Source: Streptomyces sp. NBC_01481 | GTDB taxonomy: Bacteria > Actinomycetota > Actinomycetes > Streptomycetales > Streptomycetaceae | Assembly (NCBI RefSeq): GCF_026339995.1 | Contig: NZ_JAPEPT010000001.1 | Coordinates: 384,501 to 448,500 of the forward strand | Length of the DNA stretch: 64,000 nucleotides | Reading direction: 5' to 3' | Part shown: one piece after another, positions 44,469-53,777 of the stretch | Position numbering within the stretch: the first letter of the stretch is position 1 | How the letters are laid out: the number at the start of each line of letters is the position of its first letter | Program-made: the position numbers and the translations under genes | Notes under the pieces: generated by a model | Told to the model about the DNA's origin: nothing | Databases searched by the model: none | Seen by the model: only the letters and a program-made list of their open reading frames with translations

Positions 44469-44936
44469 TTGACACGGCATCTAACGGGGGAGTGGTCCAG
44501 CGTGCCCGGCGGAGGTTTCAGCAAGCTGCCGAACGGCAGTGTGGTGGTCGCGCTCAGCCTGCCCAGTCCGGCGGGCGACGGCAGCACGGTCCGCTTTCTC
44601 GTCCACGCGGTGAACCGCGCCAGGGCGCTGACACGGCTGCGGAATCTGGGCCTGCGGGCGGTGTACCTGCGGGGCAACGCGGAACCGCCGACGCCGGACG
44701 AGATCACGGCGGTGCTGCACCACCCGGAGGGCCTGCTGTGGCGGACGACGCCGGCCGACCACAAGGAGCTGTGGCACCCGATACGGGCGCTGCTGAGGCC
44801 GAGGAGCTGGGGTGCTGCTCCGGAGGCCCCGAAAGCCCCTGATCTTGCGCCCCAGGCGCCACCGAGGCTGACGCTGCCCCAGCCCGACCCGGTGCGCCGC
44901 CCCGAACCCCGCGCGCCCATCGCGGGCAGCGCGTGA
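44469..44936 (+). CDS. Conserved hypothetical protein
   Basis: About 155 residues: 'TRHLTGEWSSVPGGGFSKLPNGSVVVALSLPSPAGDGSTVRFLVHAVNRARALTRLRNLGLRAVYLRGN' followed by 'PPTPDEITAVLHHPEGLLWRT' and a Pro-rich tail. I recall similar short proteins in many Streptomyces, with no known function. The start is uncertain: TTG 44469 has GAGG six bases before it. GTG 44448 in the same frame has no ribosome binding site and lies almost in the preceding terminator. Confidence 0.65.
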   Translation: MTRHLTGEWSSVPGGGFSKLPNGSVVVALSLPSPAGDGSTVRFLVHAVNRARALTRLRNLGLRAVYLRGNAEPPTPDEITAVLHHPEGLLWRTTPADHKELWHPIRALLRPRSWGAAPEAPKAPDLAPQAPPRLTLPQPDPVRRPEPRAPIAGSA

Positions 44937-44983
44937 GGCCCTTCCGGCGCGGCTGAGGGGGCGGGGTGCGCCTGCGGCGGGGC

Positions 44984-45225
44984 TGTTCCCCTACCCGCCC
45001 CTTCCCGTAACTGGGGCAAGCCCCAGACCCCTGCGCCCGCTTCGCGGCGCGAACGGGGGCTCCGCCCCCAAGCCCCCATACGCCGGACGGGCTGGATGTG
45101 CGGCTCGGCCGTACATCCAGCCCCGCCGGCGATTGAGGCGCGGGGGTTCGGGGGCGGAGCCCCCGCACGGGGTCTGGGGCGGAGCCCCAGTTACGGGAAG
45201 GGGCGGGGTGGGGAACAACCCCCCG
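44984..45225. repeat. ~115-bp-arm inverted repeat between convergent genes (dispersed repeat copy 3)
   Basis: The left arm runs from TGTTCCCCTACCCGCCCCTT at ~44984 to ~45100. The right arm, in reverse complement, starts TGTTCCCCACCCCGCCCCTT at ~45225. Within the arms, TTCCCGTAACTGGGG...GCCCCAGACCCC, GGGGGCTCCGCCCCC and GGCTGGATGTGCGGC are shared, with few mismatches. Each arm looks like the downstream element of one of the two convergent genes. The repeat fills the whole 290-bp gap. Confidence 0.75.
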
Positions 45226-45226
45226 G

Positions 45227-45811
45227 TCACACCACCGGCTTGCCGGACAGCTCCACCCCCGCCGCCCGCAACTCCTCCAGCGCCGTCTCCGTCGTCGCCT
45301 CCGCGACCCCCGCCGTCAGGTCCAGCAGCACATGCGTCGTGAAGCCCTCCCGGACCGCGTCCAGCGCCGTCGCCCGTACGCAGTGGTCCGTCGCGATGCC
45401 GACCACGTCGACCTCGCTGACCTCCCGCGCCCGCAGCCACTGCGCCAGCGTCGTGCCGTTCTCGTCCGTGCCCTCGAAGCCGCTGTACGCCGCCGCGTAC
45501 GCCCCCTTGTCGAAGACCGTGTCGATCGCGCCGGAGGCGACCGCCGGAGCGAAGTTCGGGTGGAAGCCGACCCCTTCCGTGCCGGCGACGCAGTGGGGCG
45601 GCCAGGTGCGCACGTAGTCCGGGTGGTCGGAGAAGTGGTCGCCCGGCTCGATGTGGTGGTCGCGGGTGGCCACGACATGGCGGTAGCCCGGCTGGGCCTG
45701 ACCGACCAGATCAGTGATCGCGGCAGCGACATCGGCACCCCCTGCCACCGCGAGGCTGCCGCCCTCGCAGAAGTCGTTCTGAACGTCCACGACGATCAAG
45801 GCGCGGTGCAT
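45227..45811 (-). CDS. pncA: Nicotinamidase (isochorismatase family)
   Basis: Hydrolyses nicotinamide to nicotinate in NAD salvage. The catalytic triad is visible: D9 ('IVVDVQNDF'), K102 ('FDKGAY') and C144 ('TDHCVRATA'). Metal ligands D51 and H53 lie in 'TRDHHIEPGDHF'. Length 194 is standard. Such enzymes also activate pyrazinamide. Divided from pncB by ~100 bp on the same strand; their products act in sequence, so this is a salvage unit. Confidence 0.94.
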   Translation of the reverse strand: MHRALIVVDVQNDFCEGGSLAVAGGADVAAAITDLVGQAQPGYRHVVATRDHHIEPGDHFSDHPDYVRTWPPHCVAGTEGVGFHPNFAPAVASGAIDTVFDKGAYAAAYSGFEGTDENGTTLAQWLRAREVSEVDVVGIATDHCVRATALDAVREGFTTHVLLDLTAGVAEATTETALEELRAAGVELSGKPVV

Positions 45812-45907
45812 GACGGGTGTCCTTCGATGGGGTGGGGCGGGGAAGGTACGGGAAGTTACTGAGCCTAGAGACTCGGTCGGCCCGGCGGGAGGGGGCTCAC
45901 ACGGTGT

Positions 45908-47236
45908 TCAGACGTACTCCGTGGGAAGGACCGGTTCCCCCCTGGACAGCTGCATCGCGGACAACGGCAGCCCCGCCCGTACCGCGATGTGCCGCTCACG
46001 TGCCGCGTCCAGCGGCTCGCGGGCCACGATGGCGCCCCCCTTGACCAGCTCGACCAGCAGCTGCTGGTCCATGAGCTCGGACGGCACCTCGCCGGTGCCG
46101 ATCACCTCGGCCTCGGCGACCCCTTCCGTGTCGAGGCGCCGCGCCGCCCATTTGCGGCCGCCGATGGACAGCTTGCCGCCGAGCGACTTCTTCGCCACCG
46201 GCTCCAGCGGCGCCTTCGCATCGGCCGAATGGGCACGGGCGACGAGCTTGTAGACCATCGAGCAGGTGGGGTGCCCGCTGCCGGTGACCAGCTGTGTTCC
46301 CACGCCGTACGCGTCCACGGGCGCGGCGGCCAGTGAGGCGATGGCGTACTCGTCCAGGTCGGAGGTGACCACGATCTTGGTGTTGACGGCGCCGAGCTCG
46401 TCCAGCTGCGCCCGCACCCGGTGCGCGACCAGCAGCAGGTCCCCGGAGTCGATGCGTACGGCCCCGAGCTCGGGTCCCGCGATGTCCACGGCGGTGCGTA
46501 CGGCCTCGGCCACGTCGTAGGTGTCGACCAGCAGCGTGGTGCCCCGGCCGAGTGAGGCGACCTGCGCCCGGAAGGCGTCGCGCTCACTGTCGTGCAGCAG
46601 CGTGAAGGCGTGCGCGCTGGTGCCGACCGTCGGAATGGCGTAGCGGAAGCCCGCCGCCAGGTCGGAGGTGGAGTTGAAGCCGCCGACGTAGGCGGCCCGG
46701 GACGATGCGACCGCGGCGAGCTCGTGCGTACGCCGTGCGCCCATCTCGATCAGCCTGCGCCCGCCCGCGGCCACCGACATCCTCGACGCCGCGGCCGCGA
46801 TGGCCGAGTCGTGGTTGAGGATCGAGAGGATCACGGTCTCCAGCAGGACGCACTCGGCGAAGGAGCCCTCGACCCGCAGGATCGGCGAGCCCGGGAAGTA
46901 GACCTCGCCCTCCGGGTAGCCCCAGATGTCGCCGCCGAAGCGGTACGAGGCGAGCCACTGCAGCGTCGGCTCGTCGACGATCTGCTGTTCGCGCAGAAAG
47001 CGCAGCACGCCCGCGTCGAAGCGGAAGTTCTCGACGGCGTCGAGGACCCGTCCGGTGCCCGCGACGACGCCGTAGCGGCGGCCTTCGGGCAGTCGGCGGG
47101 TGAACACTTCGAAGACGGAGCGGCGGTCGGCCGTGCCCGCCTTGAGGGCCGCCTGAAGCATCGTGAGCTCGTACTGGTCGGTGAAGAGCGCTGTCGACGG
47201 CACGTCCACCGGCAGCCCAAGGTCCGCAGGGTTCAT
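45908..47236 (-). CDS. pncB: Nicotinate phosphoribosyltransferase
   Basis: Converts nicotinate and PRPP to nicotinate mononucleotide, the step after nicotinamidase. 'STALFTDQYELTMLQAALKAGTADRRSVFEVFTRRLPEGRRYGVVAGTGRVLDAVENF' is the family N terminus. 'GFNSTSDLAAGFRYAIPTVGTSAHAFTLLH' carries the phosphoribosyl site, and 'RIDSGDLLLVAHRVRAQLDELG' and 'VVTSDLDEYAIASL' follow. Start at ATG 47236 (442 residues). Divergent from clpS over an 80-bp gap. Order pncB then pncA in transcription. Confidence 0.94.
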   Translation of the reverse strand: MNPADLGLPVDVPSTALFTDQYELTMLQAALKAGTADRRSVFEVFTRRLPEGRRYGVVAGTGRVLDAVENFRFDAGVLRFLREQQIVDEPTLQWLASYRFGGDIWGYPEGEVYFPGSPILRVEGSFAECVLLETVILSILNHDSAIAAAASRMSVAAGGRRLIEMGARRTHELAAVASSRAAYVGGFNSTSDLAAGFRYAIPTVGTSAHAFTLLHDSERDAFRAQVASLGRGTTLLVDTYDVAEAVRTAVDIAGPELGAVRIDSGDLLLVAHRVRAQLDELGAVNTKIVVTSDLDEYAIASLAAAPVDAYGVGTQLVTGSGHPTCSMVYKLVARAHSADAKAPLEPVAKKSLGGKLSIGGRKWAARRLDTEGVAEAEVIGTGEVPSELMDQQLLVELVKGGAIVAREPLDAARERHIAVRAGLPLSAMQLSRGEPVLPTEYV

Positions 47237-47316
47237 ACGGCGGATGCTACCGCACATCTCGTCAGAGTGACGAGATGTGGGAGTCGTTTGTGCGATGAGC
47301 CCTCCCGGGTGGCAGC

Positions 47317-47631
47317 ATGGACCAGGTGAGTGTTGCTCCCACAGAGATCGAACGCCCTGAGTCGGCGGAAGAGTCCTTCGTCGTACCCGAGCCCGACGTG
47401 CCGTGGGTGACGCTCGTGCACAACGACCCGGTGAACCTGATGAGCTACGTCACCTACGTCTTCCAGGCCTACTTCGGCTACTCCAAGGACAAGGCGCACA
47501 AGCTGATGCTCGACGTCCATCACAAGGGACGCGCCGTCGTCTCCAGCGGCAGCCGCGAGGAAATGGAGCGCGACGTGCAGGCCATGCACGGTTACGGCCT
47601 GTGGGCGACCCTCTCCCAGGACCGCGGCTGA
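47317..47631 (+). CDS. clpS: ClpS protease adaptor
   Basis: Delivers N-degron substrates to ClpAP/ClpCP proteases. The conserved core '[70 protein letters not shown]' holds the N-end pocket residues (N-D-P near the start, M and H in the helices). A disordered 27-residue N terminus precedes it. ATG 47317 has GGGTGG upstream; GTG 47326 is possible. Overlaps the DUF2017 gene (TGATG), the usual actinobacterial arrangement. Confidence 0.95.
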   Translation: MDQVSVAPTEIERPESAEESFVVPEPDVPWVTLVHNDPVNLMSYVTYVFQAYFGYSKDKAHKLMLDVHHKGRAVVSSGSREEMERDVQAMHGYGLWATLSQDRG

Positions 47632-48224
47632 TGGCATCACACTTCGAGCCCATCCCCGGCGGTGGCGCCGCCGTCGCGCTCGACGAGGTCGAGATCTCCA
47701 TCCTGCGCTCGCTGGCCGTACAGCTCCTCGAGCTGATCGGGCCCGGTGACGAGCCGGTCGAGGGCGAGGACCCGCTGGCCGCCCTCTTCGCCGAGGGACC
47801 GAGCGAGCCGCCCACGGACCCGGCGCTCGCCCGCCTCTTCCCGGAGGCGTACGCCGGACCCGACGCCGACGAGCAGGACGAGGAACTGCGCTCGCTCTCC
47901 GCGGAGTTCAGGCGTTTCACCGAGAACGATCTGCGGTCCCGCAAGCGCGACGACGCCCTCACGGTCGTGCGCACCCTCGACTCGCTGACCGCCGCCGGCG
48001 ACGGCGGCGCCGTACTGAAACTGACGGCAGACGACTGTCAGCACTGGCTCGGCGCCCTCAACGACCTGCGCCTGACCATCGGCACCCGGCTCGACGTGAG
48101 CGACGAGGACGAGAACGGCGAGCTGTACCGGCTGCCCGACACCGACCCGCGCAAGCCGATGGTGATGGCGTATCTCTGGCTCGGCGCGCTCCAGGAGACG
48201 CTCGTCGAGACGTTGCTGCCCTGA
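47631..48224 (+). CDS. DUF2017 protein
   Basis: 197 residues: 'FEPIPGGGAAVALDEVEISILRSLAVQLLELIGPGDE' and 'DPALARLFPEAYAGPDADEQDEELRSLSAEFRRFTENDLRSRKRDDALTVVRTL' are family signatures. It ends 'MVMAYLWLGALQETLVETLLP'. Mostly helical, cytoplasmic. Always linked to clpS in actinobacteria, as I recall, so it may assist proteolysis, but no biochemical function is known. Translation is coupled to clpS by the TGATG overlap. Confidence 0.9.
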   Translation: MASHFEPIPGGGAAVALDEVEISILRSLAVQLLELIGPGDEPVEGEDPLAALFAEGPSEPPTDPALARLFPEAYAGPDADEQDEELRSLSAEFRRFTENDLRSRKRDDALTVVRTLDSLTAAGDGGAVLKLTADDCQHWLGALNDLRLTIGTRLDVSDEDENGELYRLPDTDPRKPMVMAYLWLGALQETLVETLLP

Positions 48225-48546
48225 CGCTCCGAGGTCCCGCACCGTTCGCTCAACGGACACTCAAATCCGGATAACGATCACGTCACCGCATCGGCATACT
48301 TTGCCGCGGCGAGGGAATTATGTCCGCTTCTTTCTGTGGTGTGCGCCACAACGCCCGGGGCTGACCGCTGTTACAGCCGTGATAAATCTTCACGACCGCC
48401 CGAGGGACGCCACCCATGTCCCCGGGGGCGCTTGGGCCGGCAGACCGCCGGTAGCACTCCATCCACATCCGGGGGGATCACGACCTGGTCCGCAGTCGCG
48501 CGGCAGTCGCGGCGGGCGGATCAGCATGGAGAAAGGGCGCATCACC
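48225..48546 (+). promoter_or_regulatory. Upstream region of the amino-acid permease with CRP-like palindrome
   Basis: TGTGG-TGTGCG-CCACA (48335-48350) is a perfect inverted repeat close to the CRP consensus TGTGA-N6-TCACA. AT-richer sequence upstream (48255-48335) may hold a promoter. AAAGGG (48532) is the ribosome binding site for ATG 48547. No ORF supported. Confidence 0.45.
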
Positions 48547-49977
48547 ATGACCTCACTGCAGGTCGACAAGCACGATCGCAATGAGGCCGCGGGGTCCGCG
48601 GCGAGCACGGACGAGGGCTATCAGCGCGGACTGGGTGCTCGTCAGATCCAGATGATCGCGATCGGTGGGGCCATCGGCACCGGTCTCTTCCTCGGCGCGG
48701 GCAAAGCCATTTCCAAGGCCGGACCCAGCCTCATCCTGGCCTACGCCATCGCGGGCCTGGTCATCTTCTTCATCATGCGGGCGCTGGGCGAACTGCTCAT
48801 GTACCGCCCGGTCTCGGGGTCCTTCTCCGAGTACGCGCGCGAATTCGTGGGCCCCTTCGCGGGCTTCGTGACCGGATGGACGTACTGGCTCTTCTGGGTC
48901 GTCACCGGCATCACCGAAGTCACCGCGGCCGCCACCTATATGACGTACTGGTGGAACATCCCCCAGTGGCTGTCCGCACTCGTCTTCACGATCATCCTGT
49001 ACGGCGCGAACCTCATCTCCGTGAAGCTCTTCGGTGAGCTGGAGTTCTGGTTCTCGATGGTCAAGGTGACCGCCATCATCGGCATGATCCTGATCTGCGC
49101 CGGTGTGCTCACGCTCGGCTTCTCCGACGCCGGCGACACCGCGTCCGTGACCCACCTGTGGTCCGACGGCGGCTTCTTCCCCAAGGGCATCGGCGGCACG
49201 CTGATGACTCTGCAGATCGTGATGTTCGCCTTCCTCGCGGTCGAGTTGGTCGGTGTCACCGCCGGTGAGTCCAAGGACCCCGAGAAGACCCTCCCCAAGG
49301 CCATCAACACCGTGCCGTGGCGTATCGCCGTCTTCTACGTCGGCGCGCTGATCATGATCCTGTCGGTGGTCCCGTGGACCCACTTCCAGCCGGGCATCTC
49401 GCCCTTCGTCGCCGCCTTCGAGCAGATGGGCCTCGGCGTCGGAGCGGCGATCGTCAACTTCGTCGTCCTCACCGCGGCGCTCTCGTCCTGCAACTCCGGC
49501 ATGTACTCCACCGGCCGCATGCTGCGCGACCTGGCGCTCAACGGACAGGGCCCCAAGGCCTTCACCAAGCTGACGAAGAGCGGCACGCCGCTGGCCGGCA
49601 CCACCTTCTCCGCGGCACTGATGCTGGTCGGCGTCTGGATCAACTACCAGTGGCCGGGCGACGCGTTCAACTACGTCGTCTCCTTCGCGACCATCTCCGG
49701 CATGTGGGCCTGGATCATGATCCTGGTCTGCCAGATCCGCTACCGGGCCAAGGCGGACCGCGGCGAGGTGCCGCAGTCCACGTTCCGGGCGCCCGGCGCC
49801 CCGTACACCAGCTGGTTCGCGCTGCTGTTCATCTGCATGGTCATCGTGATGATGGGCATCGACAAGGACGCGCGGATCTCGCTGTACTGCGCACCGCTGT
49901 GGGGCCTGATCCTCGGCGTCTCCTACGTGGTGCTGCGCAGGCGCAACCCGCAGGGCGCGGCCTTCATCAAGCGCTGA
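48547..49977 (+). CDS. Amino-acid permease (APC superfamily, AAT family)
   Basis: 476 residues, 12 membrane helices. 'RGLGARQIQMIAIGGAIGTGLFLGAGKAISKAGPSLILAYAIAGLVIFFIMRALGELLMYRPVSGSFSEYAREFVGPFAGFVTGW' is the diagnostic N-terminal segment (GAIGTGLFLG and E-L motifs). 'VELVGVTAGESKDPEKTLPKAINTVPWRIAVFYVGAL' is the second hallmark. Closest in layout to asparagine, GABA and proline permeases; the substrate cannot be fixed by eye. ATG 48526 in frame would add seven residues. Followed by a strong terminator. Confidence 0.9.
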   Translation: MTSLQVDKHDRNEAAGSAASTDEGYQRGLGARQIQMIAIGGAIGTGLFLGAGKAISKAGPSLILAYAIAGLVIFFIMRALGELLMYRPVSGSFSEYAREFVGPFAGFVTGWTYWLFWVVTGITEVTAAATYMTYWWNIPQWLSALVFTIILYGANLISVKLFGELEFWFSMVKVTAIIGMILICAGVLTLGFSDAGDTASVTHLWSDGGFFPKGIGGTLMTLQIVMFAFLAVELVGVTAGESKDPEKTLPKAINTVPWRIAVFYVGALIMILSVVPWTHFQPGISPFVAAFEQMGLGVGAAIVNFVVLTAALSSCNSGMYSTGRMLRDLALNGQGPKAFTKLTKSGTPLAGTTFSAALMLVGVWINYQWPGDAFNYVVSFATISGMWAWIMILVCQIRYRAKADRGEVPQSTFRAPGAPYTSWFALLFICMVIVMMGIDKDARISLYCAPLWGLILGVSYVVLRRRNPQGAAFIKR

Positions 49978-50011
49978 AACCCCTGCGCGGCGTCCCTGGC
50001 GTCCAGCATTC

Positions 50012-50048
50012 GGGCGGGCTCGTACCAGTCTCCGGTACGAGCCCGCCC
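50012..50048 (+). terminator. Intrinsic terminator after the permease gene
   Basis: GGGCGGGCTCGTACC pairs perfectly with GGTACGAGCCCGCCC around AGTCTCC, with a short T-containing tail. The next gene's -10 (TATCCT) follows ten bases later. Confidence 0.87.
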
Positions 50049-50067
50049 TCTGCTTATCCTGTCGCTC

Positions 50068-50490
50068 ATGCTGACCATTACCGAGGCCCTGTACGACCAG
50101 ATCGTCGCGCACGCCCGCGCCGACCACCCCGACGAGGCCTGCGGCGTGGTCGCGGGCCCCGAGGGCAGCGGCCGCCCCGAGCGCTTCATCCCCATGCTGA
50201 ACGCCGCGCGCTCGCCCACCTTCTACGAGTTCGACTCGGCGGATCTGCTGAAGCTCTACCGGGAGCTGGACGACCGCGACGAAGAGCCGGTGATCATCTA
50301 CCACTCGCACACCGCGACCGAGGCGTATCCCTCACGTACGGACATCAGCTACGCGAACGAGCCGGGCGCGCACTACGTCCTGGTCTCCACCGCCGACACC
50401 GACGGTGCGGGGCCGTTCCAGTTCCGCTCTTTCCGCATTGTGGACGGCGAGGTCACCGAGGAAGACATCAAGGTCGTCGAGGCGTACTGA
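50068..50490 (+). CDS. mec: Mec-type JAMM metalloprotease/desulfurase acting on CysO
   Basis: 140 residues with a JAB1/MPN zinc site: an early Glu in 'HPDEACGVVAGPEG' and H-x-H...D in 'IIYHSHTATEAYPSRTD'. In Mycobacterium, Mec cleaves cysteine from the CysO-cysteine adduct formed by CysM. The three partners here are encoded in order mec, (leader), cysO, cysM. TATCCT lies eight bases before the ATG, so the message may be nearly leaderless. Ends before a GCATGCTG inverted repeat. Confidence 0.9.
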   Translation: MLTITEALYDQIVAHARADHPDEACGVVAGPEGSGRPERFIPMLNAARSPTFYEFDSADLLKLYRELDDRDEEPVIIYHSHTATEAYPSRTDISYANEPGAHYVLVSTADTDGAGPFQFRSFRIVDGEVTEEDIKVVEAY

Positions 50491-50513
50491 GCCCGCGGAG
50501 CACGGGCCCTTCC

Positions 50514-50542
50514 GCATGCTGAGCGAAAATCGTCCAGCATGC
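50514..50542. promoter_or_regulatory. Inverted repeat between mec and the leader peptide
   Basis: GCATGCTG and CAGCATGC, perfect 8-bp arms 13 bases apart, just upstream of the promoter of the cysteine operon. Either the mec terminator or an operator. Confidence 0.4.
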
Positions 50543-50567
50543 GAGATCACATACCGGAACCCGGACC

Positions 50568-50594
50568 GGGAATCGATACGATGACCGCATGGTT
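50568..50594 (+). promoter_or_regulatory. SigR-like promoter overlapping the leader-peptide start
   Basis: GGGAAT (50568-50573), 18 bases, then GTT (50592-50594), the disulfide-stress SigR consensus as I know it (GGGAAT-N18-19-GTT). A vegetative-like TACGAT (50577-50582) sits in the spacer, six bases before the leader ATG (50589). A SigR transcript would begin inside the leader and lose its start codon; the TACGAT transcript would begin at about the ATG. Confidence 0.55.
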
Positions 50595-50705
50595 CCCCAT
50601 GACGTGAGCGACAGGACGCCGGGCACGCCGCTGCTCGTTGCGCGGCTGCACGTCGACCTGTGCCGCCTCGCAAGCGCGATGTGTACGGCCCGCGCTGCGC
50701 TCTGA
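50589..50705 (+). CDS. Short cysteine-containing leader peptide of the cysO-cysM operon
   Basis: 38 codons from ATG 50589 to TGA 50705: 'MVPHDVSDRTPGTPLLVARLHVDLCRLASAMCTARAAL'-type sequence. The core 'LLVARLHVDLCRLASAMC' matches the 'putative leader peptide' (VARLHVDLCR) seen before many actinobacterial sulfur-assimilation genes. Two Cys codons (residues 25 and 32) could let ribosome stalling sense cysteine supply and control downstream expression, as amino-acid attenuators do. It ends 88 bp before cysO. GC stems follow (around 50715-50750). Leaderless translation is likely from the TACGAT promoter. Confidence 0.75.
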   Translation: MVPHDVSDRTPGTPLLVARLHVDLCRLASAMCTARAAL

Positions 50706-50792
50706 GCGCGCATCCACCGCACCACCCCCTGCGCGGGGGGACAGAGCCGCGCGCCCCTTACGCACCCCGCACTCCCGACAGGAGCCCATGTC

Positions 50793-52075
<1,283 letters not shown>

Positions 52076-53059
52076 CGGCTCCCGCCGCGCGGCTCCTGTG
52101 CCCTCGCCCGCAGGACTCCCGCGGTACGGCGGGGGCGCGCCCCGCGAGGCGATGCGCGGGCTCTCGGCACGGGCGTCATGCCGGGCCCGCTGCGCAGGCT
52201 TCTCGAAGCGAGCCGGGCGGCCGGCCGTCCCGAGCGCCCGTTGCGGAGGCGCCGCCGCGGCGCGGCCCGATGACGGGCCCGCGAGGCCGGGAGCCCCGAC
52301 CGTTGTGCCGCGAAGCCGACGCCTCTCGACGCCCCCGGACCGCACGGCGGGCCCGCGGGCCACAGCCCCCTCGCGCCGCGAAGCGGCGTTCCTGCGGAGC
52401 CGCACCACAGTCCTCGTGATGCGAGCCAGTCTGGCTGTCCCGAGCGCCCCCGGGCCGCGCCTCGGCGCGGGCGGCAAGTCCGAGTCGGCGTCCCCCGGGT
52501 GTGGGACATCAGCCCGCTGTGACGAGTCCGAGCCACCGCACCGCGCCGCCGCGAGGCGGTGCGCGGGTCTTGGCGCGGGCGCCATGGCGTGCCCGCGTGC
52601 ATGCGGGCGCGGATCCCTCGCGCCGCGAAGCGGGGCCGGGGCCCCGGCGCGGGCCGCAAGTCCGCGAAGCCTTCACGACCCGAGTCGTGCGTCGGGTCTC
52701 GCCCCGGCTGTCGCGCCGCGAAGCGGGCGCATCCCAGGGTGTGGGGCGTCAGCCCCACCGAAACCCACCCCCGGGTGCCCTGCGAACCCGCACTTCGCCG
52801 CGATGCGTCGCCAACACGCAGCACCCCGCCGCCGCGCGCAGCCGCAGCCCCCTCGCGCCGCGAACCGGCGTTCCAGCGGAGCCGCGACAAAAGTTCACGC
52901 GACGGCGAGTCGTGCGTCGGGTTCCCCCGGCTGTTGCGCCGCGAAGCGGGCGCATCCCCAAGGTGTGGGGCGTCAGCCCCACCGAAACCCCACCCCCCCC
53001 GGGGTCCGGGGGCTTGCCCCCGGTTCAGGGAAGGGGCGGGGTGGGGGAGAAAACCCCCC
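52076..53059. repeat. Repeat-rich, gene-free kilobase between cysM and the PemK-like gene
   Basis: Contains at least five copies of GCGCCGCGAAGCGG or a near-copy (52373, 52618, 52713, 52855, 52936), several of which form a small hairpin CGCCGC-GAA-GCGGCG. Two larger imperfect direct repeats are visible: a ~91-bp pair beginning GAGTCGTGCGTCGGG at 52682 and 52907, and a ~40-bp pair beginning AGCCCCCTCGCGCCGCGAA at 52364 and 52846. The right edge (52990-53055) has GGGGTCCGGGGG...CCCCCGG stems acting as terminator for the minus-strand gene. Long open frames across it are GC artefacts. Confidence 0.75.
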
Positions 53060-53524
53060 TCACACCGCCAAGTGGCGGACCTGGTCCCACACCGTCGGGT
53101 CCACCACCCCCACCCGTCTCCTGAACCCCCACACCCCCACGTCCCTCAGCTCACCCGTCTCCAGAAAGCTCGGCCTCCCCTGCGCGTCCCCCACCGTCCC
53201 CGGTGGCAGGCAGATCACGCCCGGCCTCTCGTCGTGGTACTTGCTCGTGATCTTCGCGACCAACGCCGTGTCGCCCCGTACCGAAAGCACCAGGCACGGC
53301 CTGTCCTTCGCCCGCGGGCGGTCCTCGTAGGGGACCTCCGCCCACCAGATTTCGCCCGGCTGCGGGCGCCGCTTAGGGGCGCGCCGTGGGCCGGCCGGGC
53401 GGCCCGGCGGGCGGGCCCGGCCGCCGGGGCGGCGGGTGTCCGAGCGCCCGCGCCCGTCCATCACCGCGGCGACCAGCGCGATCACCACCACGGCGAGCAC
53501 CGCGAGCCACCACGACGTGTCCAT
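53060..53524 (-). CDS. PemK/MazF-family protein with N-terminal membrane anchor
   Basis: 154 residues. The N terminus 'TSWWLAVLAVVVIALVAAVMDGRGR' is one membrane helix, followed by a basic Pro/Arg/Gly-rich linker (~25-55). The SH3-like PemK/MazF domain then has 'PQPGEIWWAEVPYEDRPRAKDRPCLVLS' and 'ITSKYHDERPGVICLPP'. Soluble MazF toxins are ~110 residues and come with an antitoxin; no antitoxin ORF is visible on either side. ATG 53524 chosen because the helix begins right after it. Could be an anchored RNase or a derived binding protein. Confidence 0.82.
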   Translation of the reverse strand: MDTSWWLAVLAVVVIALVAAVMDGRGRSDTRRPGGRARPPGRPAGPRRAPKRRPQPGEIWWAEVPYEDRPRAKDRPCLVLSVRGDTALVAKITSKYHDERPGVICLPPGTVGDAQGRPSFLETGELRDVGVWGFRRRVGVVDPTVWDQVRHLAV

Positions 53525-53777
53525 ACCCCAGACGCTACCGGCGCACAGCCGGACGCGCGCGCTCCGTCCGAACCGGTGACAGCGCAGGTGAGTTCCCCCA
53601 CAACGGCCCGCCACCGAGGAGCGACCAGCCGTTTCGCGCCTTACGCTCGACAAACCGCACGACTTTCCCCAGCCGTTGCCGGACGCCACTGTTTTCCACC
53701 CACCGGCAGCAACCACATCGCCCCCGGCCCACCTTCAGCCCAAGAGCCCCGCACGAGTCAACGGAGGTTCAAGCTCC

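Noticed and set aside
52364..52998. Possible CRISPR array because of recurring 14-mers
   Set aside because: Spacing between copies is irregular (about 80 to 245 bp), repeats are short and palindromic, there are no uniform spacers, and no cas genes are present.
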